Part shown: positions 48,967 through 59,871 of the stretch, one piece after another
Layout: every line of letters begins with the position of its first letter
Numbering within the stretch: the first letter of the stretch is position 1
Source: CAWKEY01 sp963848675
Lineage (GTDB): Bacteria; Pseudomonadota; Gammaproteobacteria; Methylococcales; Methylomonadaceae
Direction of reading: 5' to 3'
DNA: 64,000 nucleotides
Assembly (NCBI GenBank): GCA_963848675.1
Contig: CAWKEY010000026.1
Coordinates: 1 to 64,000 of the forward strand
Made by a program: the position numbers and the translations under genes
The notes under the pieces: generated by a model
The model's database searches: none
What the model saw: the letters and a program-made list of their open reading frames with translations, nothing else
Told to the model about the DNA's origin: nothing

Positions 48967-51900
48967 ATGATTAATAATTCCCGATTAGGTAATACAAAAC
49001 CCATGCTTTATAACGCTGACTTGTCCCAGGACAGCTGCGGCGTGGGTTTTATTACTCACAAGCAGAGTAAACAAACGCACGACCTGCTGGTTAAATCCCA
49101 TGAAGCGCTGTGCACCATTCCGCATCGCGGCGGCATGAGCGCGGAAGGCATCGGCGATGGCGCCGGCGTTAATATCGATTTATCTGTGAAGTTCTTTCGC
49201 AAGATTACCGGCAGTGACACTCTGGAACTTGGCCAGTTCGGCGTTGCCAACTTCTTTTTCCCGGAAGATCATGATCACTATGACTCTGCAGCCCGTGAAC
49301 TGATTGAACGCCACTTTAAAGACTTTGCCTTGCCGGTGATTCAGTGGCGTGACGTGCCGGTCGACAAAACCGTCATCAATGCGGCCGCAGTAAAAGCGCA
49401 ATTGCCGATCAAGCAGGTCATTTTTGGCCGGCCTAACCGTTTGCAAACTGCTACCTATGATGAGTTTGAAAAACACATCCAGGCCGCGCTGCTGGATATT
49501 GAGGTTGAAGGCTTTTCCCGCCCCGAGCTGACCGGTTTCTACCCCTTATCGATGAGTTCTCGCACACAAGTTTACAAAGGCCGACTCAACTCGTTTGAAG
49601 TGATCCCCTACTTTAAGGATTTGTACGACACCGACCACGAAATCAGCACGCTGTTTTTTCACACCCGGTTTTCCACCAATACCGCACCGGCAACCATGAT
49701 GGCGCAACCGTTCCGTTATATGGCGCATAACGGCGAACTGAACACCGACAAGAAAAACCGTTTAAGCGAAAACGCCATCGCCCGCCAGCACAACAAACAC
49801 ATTGTTTTCCCTTGTGGACAATCCGATTCCGGCCGTCTGGACCAAACCCTGACCCGCCGTATCAACGAAGACAATCTGGATATTGTCACCGCTGTATTGG
49901 CGATGATGCCGCCGGCCTGGGAAAATGACACCACGCTGTCGCCCGAAGTACGGGCCATGCTGGAATATTTCAGCCTGTATGAAGAAAAAAATGACGGCCC
50001 TGCCGCATTGATTTTCAATGACGGCATCCGGGTCGGCGCGCGCCTCGATCGTCTAGGCTTGCGTCCCTTGCGTTCGGTCGAAACGGCTGACTATCTCGCC
50101 GTCATGTCGGAAGCGGGTCAAATCGACTTCCCGCCCAAAGACGTTTTAAAACGCGGCCGCATTGAAGCTGGCGGCATGCTCTATTTTGATCACAGCACGG
50201 GCCAGGCGTATAACAGCCATCAGGTCATGGAACGTCTTGCCGCCGAAAAAGATTATCAGGCTTTATTGGCGCAGCGCTGCCTTCACCTTACAGAATTGCC
50301 AAAGGTTGAATTGTCCGAACTGAACAATGAACACGCGTTTAATATCGATCAGCAACATACGGCTTACTCGCTTAACCAGGAAAGCTTCAAATTTCTGCTC
50401 GATCCCATGCTGTCCAGCGGTATGGAAAAAGTATCGGCCATGGGTTACGGCATTGCTCCGAATGCTCTGTCCATCGCGGAAGGCGGCATGTCGCGTTATT
50501 TTAGCCAACGCTTTGCCCAGGTAACCAATCCGCCATTGGACTCCCTGCGCGAAAGCGACGGCATGACGCTGCGTGTTGCCTTGGGTGCCAAGCCCACCTT
50601 TTCCGATGAGCTCAGCAAGCAACTGGTCATCGAGTCACCCATTTTACAGCGCACGCAACTGGAGCAGATCCGCAGGCAATCCACCGTCAGCGTGATTACC
50701 CTGGATATGCTGTACACGCCTGATTTTACTGATGCAAAGCGCAATGAAGATGCGCTGGAAGAAGCCTTACTGGCTGCCTGTGTCCAAGTGGAAGCCGCCG
50801 CCAGAAACAATACCGGCATTATCATTTTAAGCGACATCAACATCAGCCAAGACCAGGCCGCCATTCCCGCCCTGCTCATGATTGCGGCCGCCAACCAGCA
50901 CCTGGTGAGACAAGGCCTGCGCTTTAACTCATCAATCATTGCCGAAACCGGACAGGCGGCCAGCCCGCATGATATCGCGACGATTCTGGGTTTCGGCGCA
51001 TCCGCTATCTGCCCGCTCAGCGTGCATAACCGCGTTATCAGCCATTACGCACCCGCCGAACAACAAAAAATTCTCTACAATTTTCAAAAGGCGGCTGAAA
51101 AATCGCTGATGAAAACCATGGGCAAGTTTGGCCTGTGCACAGCAGAAAGTTATATCGGCGGGGAGTTTTTTGAATCCAATTATCTGGATACTGATGAACC
51201 CAAATTATGCCCGCACTTCCCTAACATTCACGCCTCGGTTGGCGGTGTGCGCTATGCGGACATTGCCGCCAGCGCTAGCGAATGGCATCAAAAAGCCTTG
51301 GCTGTACGTGCAGAAAAAGACATTCCCTTCCTGGGCCTGTTCAAGGAGCGCCAGGACGGCGCCGGCCATAGCTTTGGCAATACCGCGGTCCGTGAATATA
51401 TCAACATGACCGACGAGGCCATTTTATATATCCCGCAAGAAAAATCGCCTGAAGCCAGCGATACCGCCTATCTGGATCTGGGCTACGGCAAGCGCACGCC
51501 GGAACAAATCGATGCCTTCGGCATTACCCCGGCCTATCGCAGCTTTACCCAAAACCTGTATCAGGAGCGCGATACCAGACCGGCTGCCTTGCGCGACATC
51601 ATGGATTTTCCCGCCGATGTCACTCAGGCAAAAACCAGCGCGGATTTCGACCGCATTCTGGGCAAGCAAAACCTGCGCGGCAACATCAATTATCTGATTC
51701 GCGGCCTGAAGGTCAGTCAAGTCAAAGACCGGATTGTTCGAAGTCAGTTTTAGCGAAAACAGTAGCGCCGAACGCTTGCAGCAACTGGCTGAACACTTTA
51801 AAAAACGCTTTGCCGATACCGGCTTCAGCATAACGACTGCGGATAACAGCACACTGACAATTCAGGTTGCCAGACCAAAACAGCCTGCTGGCGAACTATC

Positions 51901-54455
51901 TATCGACCATCAAGCCAGCGAACGAGCCGATTGCCTTAACCGCGGTGCAACCGGCTCATGAAATTACCGCCGCACTGGCATCGGGCGCCATGAGTCACGG
52001 CGCCTTGCTGGCCGACGCGCACGAAGCGGTGGCCCAAGGCACCAACATAGTCGGCGCCTTGAGCAATTCGGGTGAAGGCGGCGAGCATTCGAGCCGCTTC
52101 AACACGCTGCGCTCCAGCAAAATCAAACAATTCGCCTCAGGACGCTTCGGCGTTTGGGCGGGTTATCTGGCCGATCCCAACATTGAAGAGATTGAAATCA
52201 AAATCGCCCAGGGCGCAAAACCCGGCGAAGGCGGACAGTTGCCAGCAGCCAAGGTCTCGGTCGAAATTGCCGCGTTGCGCGGCGGCACGCCCAAGGTTGA
52301 ACTGGTCAGCCCGCCGCCACATCACGACACCTATTCCATCGAGGATTTGGGACAATTGATCCATGACGCCAAAGCCGCTCGCATCAAGGTAGGCGTCAAG
52401 CTGGTCTCTTCCGAAGGCATAGGCACCATTGCGGTCGGCGTCGCCAAAGCCGGCGCCGATGTCATTAACGTCGCGGGTAACAGCGGCGGTACCGGCGCGG
52501 CTGCGGTCACCAGCCTCAAAAACACCGGACGCTCGCCTGAAATTGGCATCGCCGAAGTGCATCAGGCCCTGGCCGCCAACGGTCTGCGCGAAAAAGTGGT
52601 TTTACGCTGCAGTGCCGCCCATCAAAGCGGCATGGATGTCGTTAAATCCGCCATTTTAGGTGCCGATTCATTTGAATTCGGCACCACGGCACTGATGATG
52701 CTGCGCTGCGTGATGGCGAAAAACTGCAATATCAAATGCCCGGCCGGTTTGACGACCGCGCATGAGGAATTCAAAGGCGATCCGCGCGTCCTGGCCCAAT
52801 ATTTCATGAATCTGGCGCACGAAGTCAGGGAAATACTGGCTACACTGGGCTACCCAAGCCTGCAGAAAATACGCGGCAAGACCGATTTGCTGCATTTGAT
52901 TCAGCACGAGACCATGGTCGGCCAAATTGACCTGACCAAATTGCTGGCGCAGGTCGACGTCGTCAAAATCGACAAGCCGATCTACCTGGAAGCCCATTTC
53001 AATATCGATGATGCAATTTTTGAGCGTTTTAAAGCCGGCATTATTGACGGCAAACAACAGCAGGTCATCGTTGAAGGCGAGGCATTCAAACTTAACAACT
53101 GCAACAAAACCGTCGGCGGCCAGACTGCGATCGACATCGAGCGCATGCTGGCCTATCAATTGTCCGGGCAGCAGATTGCAGACGCCAAAGTGATTTACAC
53201 CAATCAGCACGGCCGCCGTTATTTGGCGCCGGACAGCCTGATTATCCGCACACACGGCTCGGCCGGCCAAAGCTATGCCGCCTTCATGAATGACGGCATG
53301 CGCATGGAACATACCGGCACCTGTAATGATGGCGTCGGTAAATCGGCCTGTGGAGGCACGCTCATTATCGAATCGCCGGGCGGCGGCATTAAAACGCCTG
53401 GCAATAACGTGCTGATCGGCAACTTTGCTCTGTTTGGCGCCAGCGGTGGCAAAGCCTTCATCAATGGTGAAGCGGGCGACCGTTTCGCGGTCAGAAATTC
53501 GGGCGCCATGGCCGTCGTTGAAGGTGTCGGTGATTTCGCCTGTGAATACATGACCAATGGCGCTGTTTTAAACATCGGCGGCTTTGGCAAAGGCTTCTGT
53601 AACGGCATGTCCGGCGGCAATGCCTACCAATACGACCCGGACAACCGTCTGGCAAATCTGTACGACAAGTCTTCCGTGGAGCTGCACAGCCTGACCGAAG
53701 ATACCGGCACCGCCCGCGCCCACGAGCTGTTCATTCTTTCCATGCTGGAACAGCATGCCGAGTACGCCAACTCCAGCAAGGCCAGAAATTTGCTGACTAA
53801 CTGGACTAGCGAACGCAAACATTTCAAATTTGCCATACCGCTGTGGCTTTATAAAACCCAGACAGCCGAGTTCCTGCAACAGACCGTGGATCGCAAGGAA
53901 ATGATCGAAGAATTGTCGCAGGCGTTTGCAGCCTCGCAAATTGCCCAGGTCAAAACCGCTTATGAAAATACGCAGCCGCTGTTTGGCGGCGCCATTCCTG
54001 CTTATGGTCCCAGCGATAGCGCCTTAAGTTTTAGACTGGTCAATAGTTACGCGGTACTTAAAAAAGCTCAGCAGTTAGCCGAGGACATGCTCAAACACCT
54101 GCCTGAAGTCCTGCGCTCGCCCAGCCAGATAGAACAGGCTGCGCGTAAACTGATTATTGAACGGCCGCGCAAATTGCAGGAAGCCCTGGTTAGAAATATT
54201 CGTGAAGCCTACAGCAATTTCAGCGACCAGCAACTGGCCAGCTTGTTGGCTGACAAGCGCCTCAATGATTACAAGACCGCCTTAAGCCAGCGGGATGTGC
54301 AAAGCATTTATTCCATAGGCTCTACCGCCTGGATCATTGAACAGGAAAACATCAATAAACAAAGACTAACCGGCATACCTTCTGTTGAAGAATATCTGGC
54401 CGGGCTGGTAGGGCTAGGCATCGTTCAGGAAATGCTGAGCATGCCAGCGGCTTAA
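48967..54455 (+). CDS. gltB: Large glutamate synthase-like protein (GltB family), two frameshifts
   Basis: The frame from 48967 carries a class II glutaminase domain (SQDSCGVGFITHKQSKQTHD, with Cys24 as the expected mature N-terminus) and the central domain, and stops at 51753. After one extra T in 51748-51751 and one extra C at 51875-51876, the reading continues to 54455. That part has the FMN domain (GEGGQLPAAKVSVEIAALRG, SPPPHHDTYSIEDLGQLIHD), three cysteines for a 3Fe-4S cluster (CVMAKNCNIKC) and the beta-helix GXGXG domain, then about 270 extra helical residues. Corrected length is 1,828 residues against about 1,500 for classical GltB. No gltD follows; a diflavin reductase does. Confidence 0.88.
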
Positions 54456-54534
54456 ATTCACTCCCTTTTACAACACTTGAGTCTCCTCACGCCTATGCAG
54501 GGGAGATCAACGCTTTTATTTATCAGTAACTTAA

Positions 54535-56277
54535 ATGAAAACACCTCACATCCCCTTCGATGCGCCTTACAGCGAAAGTCAGCGCGCCTGGTTAAGCGGC
54601 TTTTTCGCCGGCATGCACACGCACATGCTGCAAAGCGCCGGTTCTGTTAACCAGGCCGATGTCCGCATTGTTCACATTCTCTACGGCACTCAAACCGGCA
54701 ATGCCGAATCACTCGCCAACGATGCCGCTAACATCGCCAAGGCCCACGGCCTGAAGCCGCTGGTAAAAAGTATGGATGAAGTCGACATCGGCGCATTGGC
54801 CGCCATGGACTACCTGCTCATCATCACCAGCACCTACGGTGAAGGCGAAATGCCCGACAATGCCCAAATGCTTTGGGACGCGGTTTCTTCAGATTCTGCC
54901 CCCAAACTTTCAAACATGAAGTTCTCCGTACTGGCATTGGGCGACACCAGCTATGATTTGTTCTGTGAGGCCGGTATCGAATGGGATAAGCGTCTGGCGG
55001 CATTGGGCGCAGTCCGTATTTATGACCGTGTCGACTGCGACGTTGATTTTGAAGAACCCGCAGCCAACTGGATCAGCGCAGTCATTCCGCACCTAGCCGA
55101 AGGCGTCTCGACTACGGTGCTGACTGATACGGGTGTTCCCGCCATCGAAAAACCGCAATACAACCGTAAAAATCCTTTCCCGGCCAAAATGCTGGTAAAC
55201 CGTATTGTCACCGAGGCATCTTCATCCAAAGAAATCCGGCATTATGAAATTGCCATCACCGGTTCGGGCTTAAACTACGAAGCGGGGGACGCCCTGTGCG
55301 TGGTACCGACCAACTGCCCCAAACTGGTCAGCGACATCATCCAGGCCATCGGCTGTAAAGGCGATGAAGATGAACCGGTTCATGGCGAGTTCATCGCCCT
55401 GCATGAAGCCTTGCGCACGCAATTTGAAATCAAATTGCCCAGCAAGGAACTGCTTGAAGAAATTGCCCAACGTTCCGGCGATCAGGAACTCAACGGCATT
55501 CTTGAATCCGGCGATAAAGAGCAACTGGCACGCTATCTCTGGGGCCGAGACACCCTGGATTTGCTGCGGCAATTCCCCAACTGCGAATTTTCCGCCGCCG
55601 AATTCATTGCCTTGCTAAAACCCCTGCAACACCGCGCCTACTCCATTTCTTCCAGCGGCAAACTGTATCCCGACTCGGTACATTTAACCGTTGCCAGCGT
55701 GCGCTATGAAAGCCATGGCCGTCCACACAAAGGCGTTTGCTCGACCTTTCTGGCCGATCTGGTAGACGACGAAACCGAAGTGCGCTGCTTCTTTACCCCC
55801 AACAAGGTCTTCAGAGTGCCTGAAGACGACAGCCTGCCCATGATCATGGTAGGTCCTGGAACCGGTGTGGCGCCCTTCCGCGCTTTCCTGCAGGAACGCG
55901 AATTCAGAAAAGCCTCCGGCAAAAACTGGCTGTTCTTTGGCGACCGCAACGCCGCCACCGATTTTATCTACCGCGAAGAGCTCGAAGCCATGCAGCAAAG
56001 CGGTTTGTTAACGCGTCTGGATCTGGCCTTCTCGAGAGACCAGGCCGAAAAGATTTATGTACAGGACCGCATGCGTGAACATGGCGCAGAACTGTTTGCC
56101 TGGCTGGAACAGGGCGGCTATTTCTTCGTCTGCGGCGATGCCTACCACATGGCCAAAGATGTTGATAAGGCCCTGCATGAGGTCATCGCCGAACACGGCA
56201 AGCTGACCGAACAGCAAGCCATCGATTACGTCAATCAACTGAAAAAAGACAAACGCTACGTCAGGGACGTTTATTAA
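54535..56277 (+). CDS. cysJ: CysJ-like diflavin reductase
   Basis: This is a 580-residue protein in the CysJ order. A flavodoxin domain (ILYGTQTGNAESLANDAANI, TSTYGEGEMPDNAQ) spans about 45-185. An FAD domain follows with RAYSISSSGKLYPD and KGVCSTFLADL, then the NADPH domain with VGPGTGVAPFRAFLQERE, FFGDRN and VYVQDRM-like IYVQDRMREHG. It moves electrons from NADPH through FAD and FMN to a partner. In sulfite reductase the partner is CysI, which is not adjacent. The gene sits 79 bases after gltB, so it may instead, or also, feed the glutamate synthase. Confidence 0.88.
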   Translation: MKTPHIPFDAPYSESQRAWLSGFFAGMHTHMLQSAGSVNQADVRIVHILYGTQTGNAESLANDAANIAKAHGLKPLVKSMDEVDIGALAAMDYLLIITSTYGEGEMPDNAQMLWDAVSSDSAPKLSNMKFSVLALGDTSYDLFCEAGIEWDKRLAALGAVRIYDRVDCDVDFEEPAANWISAVIPHLAEGVSTTVLTDTGVPAIEKPQYNRKNPFPAKMLVNRIVTEASSSKEIRHYEIAITGSGLNYEAGDALCVVPTNCPKLVSDIIQAIGCKGDEDEPVHGEFIALHEALRTQFEIKLPSKELLEEIAQRSGDQELNGILESGDKEQLARYLWGRDTLDLLRQFPNCEFSAAEFIALLKPLQHRAYSISSSGKLYPDSVHLTVASVRYESHGRPHKGVCSTFLADLVDDETEVRCFFTPNKVFRVPEDDSLPMIMVGPGTGVAPFRAFLQEREFRKASGKNWLFFGDRNAATDFIYREELEAMQQSGLLTRLDLAFSRDQAEKIYVQDRMREHGAELFAWLEQGGYFFVCGDAYHMAKDVDKALHEVIAEHGKLTEQQAIDYVNQLKKDKRYVRDVY

Positions 56278-56324
56278 AACCAAAACCTTTTTGGCAGGCA
56301 TAGGTATCTACACAAGTAACAGCC

Positions 56325-56346
56325 CCTTCTCCCTTGAGGGAGAAGG
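56325..56346. terminator. Hairpin after cysJ
   Basis: CCTTCTCCCT and AGGGAGAAGG form a perfect 10-bp stem with a 2-base loop between the converging cysJ and DUF2905 genes. There is no T-run, so the terminator role is tentative; the motif is also a common dispersed repeat. Confidence 0.5.
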
Positions 56347-56402
56347 TTGCAAGCACCTTCACACCTCCATTTTTCTGATGGCGAGTGCCTACTGCCTCAT
56401 CC

Positions 56403-56618
56403 TTAATGGCGAAAAAATAGATTAACCAGCACGGTTAAAATCAGGCTGACGATTAACATCGAAGTTATCGGGATGAAGATAAAACGTTTTTCATCTTCAA
56501 TACGAATATCGCCCGGCAGATGGCCAAACCAGCTGATCAAGCCGGGCGCATAGCTCAAAACCAGACCGAGGCAAAGCAATATCACGCCTGCCAGCATGAG
56601 TATTTTTCCGGACGCCAT
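56403..56618 (-). CDS. DUF2905 small membrane protein
   Basis: This is a protein of about 71 residues from Met at 56618 (an in-frame Met lies eight codons upstream). It has two membrane helices, KILMLAGVILLCLGLVLSYA and FIPITSMLIVSLILTVLVNL, joined by WFGHLPGDIRIEDEKRFIF, which is the conserved centre of the DUF2905 family. The function is unknown. It converges on cysJ. Confidence 0.87.
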   Translation of the reverse strand: MASGKILMLAGVILLCLGLVLSYAPGLISWFGHLPGDIRIEDEKRFIFIPITSMLIVSLILTVLVNLFFRH

Positions 56619-56763
56619 CACTCCCCCTGTTGCAAAACCCAATCACAAGCCGTTAAAAAGAAACCGCGTTAAGACCCCATTAAAAAACGCTACTCAGGTA
56701 AAATACCCCTATCCGATTGCCGGCGGCAAGCACTCTTTACCTTAGACATCATTACACTAGACC

Positions 56764-58365
56764 ATGTTGAGAATTACCGAACTTAAACTGCCGCTCGATC
56801 ATAGCGAAGATATGCTCAGGACCGCCATACTCCAGCGGCTGGGCATCCGTGCCGAGGAGCTCGTCAGCTATACCGTATTCCGGCGCGCACATGATGCCCG
56901 CAAACGCGATGCCATCCATCTTGTGTATAGCTTTGATGTTGAGACTAGCGATGATCAGGCGCTGCTGGCCCGTTTAAGAGACGACCCTCATCTCAGCCTC
57001 ACGCCGGATACCACCTACCGTTTTGTCACCCACGCGCCCCAGCAACTGGCCATGCGGCCTGTGGTGATCGGCATGGGCCCTTGCGGACTGTTTGCCGGTT
57101 TGATCCTGGCGCAAATGGGCTTTCGGCCAATCATTCTGGAGCGCGGCAAAGCAGTGCGCGAACGCACCAAGGATACCTTCGGCCTGTGGCGCAAAAGCCA
57201 GTTCAATCCCGAGTCCAACGTGCAGTTTGGTGAAGGCGGCGCCGGCACTTTTTCTGACGGCAAACTCTATACCCAGATCAAGGATCCTCATCATTATGGC
57301 CGCAAGGTGCTCACCGAGTTTGTCAAAGCCGGCGCGCCGGAAGAAATCCTCTATGTCAGCAAACCGCATATCGGCACGTTCAGGCTGGTCGGCATGGTCG
57401 AGCAAATGCGCGCGAGCATCGAAGCCCTGGGCGGCGAAATCCGTTTTCAGAGCCGGGTCGAAGCCATTGACATCGTTGACGGACAGGTACAGGGCGTGAC
57501 GCTGGCAAACGGAGAAAGCCTTTTCAGCAAGCATGTCGTCCTGGCGGTCGGCCATAGCGCGCGCGATACCTTCAAGATGCTCTATGAACAGGGCGTGTAT
57601 ATTGAAGCCAAGCCCTTTTCCGTCGGTTTTCGCATCGAACATCCGCAGTCGCTGATCGATGTCTGCCGTTTCGGCAAACAGGCCGGCCATCCCTTATTGG
57701 GCGCCGCCGATTACAAACTGGTGCATCACTGCAAAAACGGCCGTTCCGTCTACAGTTTCTGCATGTGCCCCGGCGGCACCGTAGTGGCCGCCACGTCTGA
57801 AGCGGGACATGTGGTCACCAATGGCATGAGCCAGTACTCGCGCAATGAACGCAACGCCAACAGCGCCATCGTGGTCGGCATTACCCCGGATGATTATCCA
57901 GGCCACCCTTTGGCGGGCATCGAATTTCAGCGCAAGCTGGAAGCAACCGCCTTTAAATTGGGCGGCGAAAACTATCAGGCGCCCGGGCAACTGGTCGGTG
58001 ATTTTCTCGCCAACAAACCCTCATCAGCACTGGGCTCGGTACTGCCCTCCTACACGCCGGGCGTGCATTTATGCGATTTGAGTCCGGCATTGCCGGACTA
58101 TGCCATCGAGGCGCTACGTGAAGCGATTCCGGCTTTCGACAAGAAAATAAAGGGCTTTGCCATGGCCGATGCGGTGCTGACCGGCGTTGAAACCCGCACC
58201 TCATCACCGGTTCGCATCAAACGCAATGAGCATTATCAAAGCATCAATACCCAGGGCTTGTATCCGGCCGGTGAAGGCGCCGGTTATGCGGGCGGCATAT
58301 TGTCCGCGGCCGTTGACGGCATCAAAGTGGCCGAAGCGTTGGCTTTGGCTATGGTGAACGGCTAG
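56764..58365 (+). CDS. FAD-dependent oxidoreductase of the conserved uncharacterised family
   Basis: This is a 533-residue protein. An N-terminal domain of about 95 residues (LRTAILQRLGIRAEELVSYT) precedes the FAD site PVVIGMGPCGLFAGLILAQM. SNVQFGEGGAGTFSDGKLYT, CMCPGGTVVAATSEAGHVVT and GLYPAGEGAGYAGGILSAAV are signature stretches of this widespread family of predicted dehydrogenases, whose substrate is not established. The gene appears complete and stands alone, diverging from the DUF2905 gene. Confidence 0.87.
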   Translation: MLRITELKLPLDHSEDMLRTAILQRLGIRAEELVSYTVFRRAHDARKRDAIHLVYSFDVETSDDQALLARLRDDPHLSLTPDTTYRFVTHAPQQLAMRPVVIGMGPCGLFAGLILAQMGFRPIILERGKAVRERTKDTFGLWRKSQFNPESNVQFGEGGAGTFSDGKLYTQIKDPHHYGRKVLTEFVKAGAPEEILYVSKPHIGTFRLVGMVEQMRASIEALGGEIRFQSRVEAIDIVDGQVQGVTLANGESLFSKHVVLAVGHSARDTFKMLYEQGVYIEAKPFSVGFRIEHPQSLIDVCRFGKQAGHPLLGAADYKLVHHCKNGRSVYSFCMCPGGTVVAATSEAGHVVTNGMSQYSRNERNANSAIVVGITPDDYPGHPLAGIEFQRKLEATAFKLGGENYQAPGQLVGDFLANKPSSALGSVLPSYTPGVHLCDLSPALPDYAIEALREAIPAFDKKIKGFAMADAVLTGVETRTSSPVRIKRNEHYQSINTQGLYPAGEGAGYAGGILSAAVDGIKVAEALALAMVNG

Positions 58366-58423
58366 GCAAGTTAACTGATCGAGCAGTGCGGGGTTCAGTC
58401 CGCCCGGCACTTTTGTCTGCCCG

Positions 58424-58780
58424 CTATTTGGAACGTTTGGTGGTATTGAAAACATACGAGGAGACGACACCCCGATTGTCAAAGCGGATCACTAAATCTT
58501 CGGTACTGGCATCAGTGAACAGGCTGTAACTATAGATGCCATAAGACCAGGTGCGTTTGCCGTCTTCTATACCGGTGCGCCAGGGAGTTCCAAACGTGGT
58601 ATAAATTTCCTGCTGCGTGGTTTCGCCTATCTTAATGGTTGAGACCTGTCCCGATGGAAACTCGTGCCCGACAGTCGCGCAACCGGCAGATAACAGCGCC
58701 GCCATCAGGGTCAAACCGCAAAAAGCCTTGGGCAGGAAACTGCCGGAAAACGCTGATCTCAATACATCAAATTTCATCAT
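58424..58780 (-). CDS. SmpA/OmlA (BamE-like) lipoprotein
   Basis: This is a 118-residue protein with a signal peptide and lipobox (LLSAGC, Cys34 as the lipidation site). After it come the BamE-like features: STIKIGETTQQEIYTTFGTP, then RTWSYGIYSY and a C-terminal strand VIRFDNRGVVSSYVF. It should sit in the outer membrane facing the periplasm. The fold is shared with BamE, but this is probably a paralog of unknown role. Confidence 0.82.
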   Translation of the reverse strand: MMKFDVLRSAFSGSFLPKAFCGLTLMAALLSAGCATVGHEFPSGQVSTIKIGETTQQEIYTTFGTPWRTGIEDGKRTWSYGIYSYSLFTDASTEDLVIRFDNRGVVSSYVFNTTKRSK

Positions 58781-58974
58781 GACTCATCACTGGTTTAAAA
58801 GGCAAATATCCTGATGGCAAAATGAGAGCCTGTCAAATTTACAGGCCGGCTCCATCATTCAAGCCCAATAGTCTGATTGCACTTGTTAAAACAGGGCCGT
58901 TATTCTATAGTCCGGGCTAAAAAATAAGGCGCGAAGCAGCGCCGCCAAAATCACACAACTGATCTCTTATCAAC

Positions 58975-59709
58975 TTGGCCAAAACAATCCGTTCCGCTTC
59001 CGGCAACCGCCGCCACTCCTTTTCAATCGGCAAAACAATACAAAGGGCGGCATTGTATTTGCTGCTGACTTTCGCCGTGTCATCGATTGTCTTGTGTCTG
59101 TTACTGCGCTGGCTGCCACCGCCAACAACCGCTTTTATGCTGTACCGGCATGCCGAGCATTGGATGGATAAAGGATCGTACAAATCTATCGATTACAGGT
59201 GGGTGAATAAAAACCTTATCTCGCCGCATGCATTCGCGGCCGTGATTGCCGCTGAAGATCAGCGTTTTTTCCAGCATGCTGGTTTTGATTTAAATTCCAT
59301 ACAATCTTCTATTGACGTGTACTGGGACGGCGGAAAACTCAGAGGCGCCAGCACCATCAGCCAGCAAGTGGCCAAAAACTTATTTCTGACGCCGAGTAAA
59401 AGTTTTTTCCGTAAAGCCGTGGAAGCCTGGTTTACTTTTTTAATTGAAACACTGTGGACCAAGGACCGGATTCTACTGGTATATCTGAACATCGCCGAAT
59501 TCGGCGATCATTTGTTTGGCGTGGAAGCGGCCAGCCGGCACTATTTCGGCATCCCCGCAAAGCAGCTCAATAGACATCAGGCGGCATTGCTGGCCGCCAC
59601 CTTGCCGAATCCGATCGTGCTGCGGGTAAACCACCCCAGCGCCTATGTCCTGAAACGGCATTACTGGATTCTGCGGCAAATGCAAAATCTTGGCTATCGG
59701 CGTTATTAA
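58975..59709 (+). CDS. mtgA: Monofunctional peptidoglycan glycosyltransferase
   Basis: This is a 244-residue protein from a TTG start at 58975; a start at a later codon is possible. One membrane helix (AALYLLLTFAVSSIVLCLLL) is followed by a GT51 domain with the catalytic Glu in AVIAAEDQRFFQHAGFDLNS and the motifs RGASTISQQVAKNLFLTP, RKAVEAWFTFLIETLWTKDR and LVYLNIAEFGDHLFGVEAAS. It polymerises lipid II in the periplasm. Length and motifs match MtgA throughout. Confidence 0.93.
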   Translation: MAKTIRSASGNRRHSFSIGKTIQRAALYLLLTFAVSSIVLCLLLRWLPPPTTAFMLYRHAEHWMDKGSYKSIDYRWVNKNLISPHAFAAVIAAEDQRFFQHAGFDLNSIQSSIDVYWDGGKLRGASTISQQVAKNLFLTPSKSFFRKAVEAWFTFLIETLWTKDRILLVYLNIAEFGDHLFGVEAASRHYFGIPAKQLNRHQAALLAATLPNPIVLRVNHPSAYVLKRHYWILRQMQNLGYRRY

Positions 59710-59821
59710 CTCATCCGGGCTTTTTGCGATTTCGCCTTTACTTGTAAACCATTCAATCATCAACAAAATTTACGCAAATCTGGCTTTAAAGGTCTGTTCA
59801 AATTAAAATGCTTGGTTTCTA

Positions 59822-59864
59822 ATTGAGTACTCTCAATAACCATACCGTCATCCATACCTGACGG
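59822..59864 (+). promoter_or_regulatory. Two small inverted repeats upstream of cysD
   Basis: ATTGAG-TACT-CTCAAT at 59822-59837 is a palindrome, and CCGTCA at 59845-59850 with TGACGG at 59859-59864 makes a hairpin ending 7 bases before the cysD ATG. They could be an operator and a translation-control hairpin, but no known site is matched. Confidence 0.3.
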
Positions 59865-59871
59865 ACTCTTA

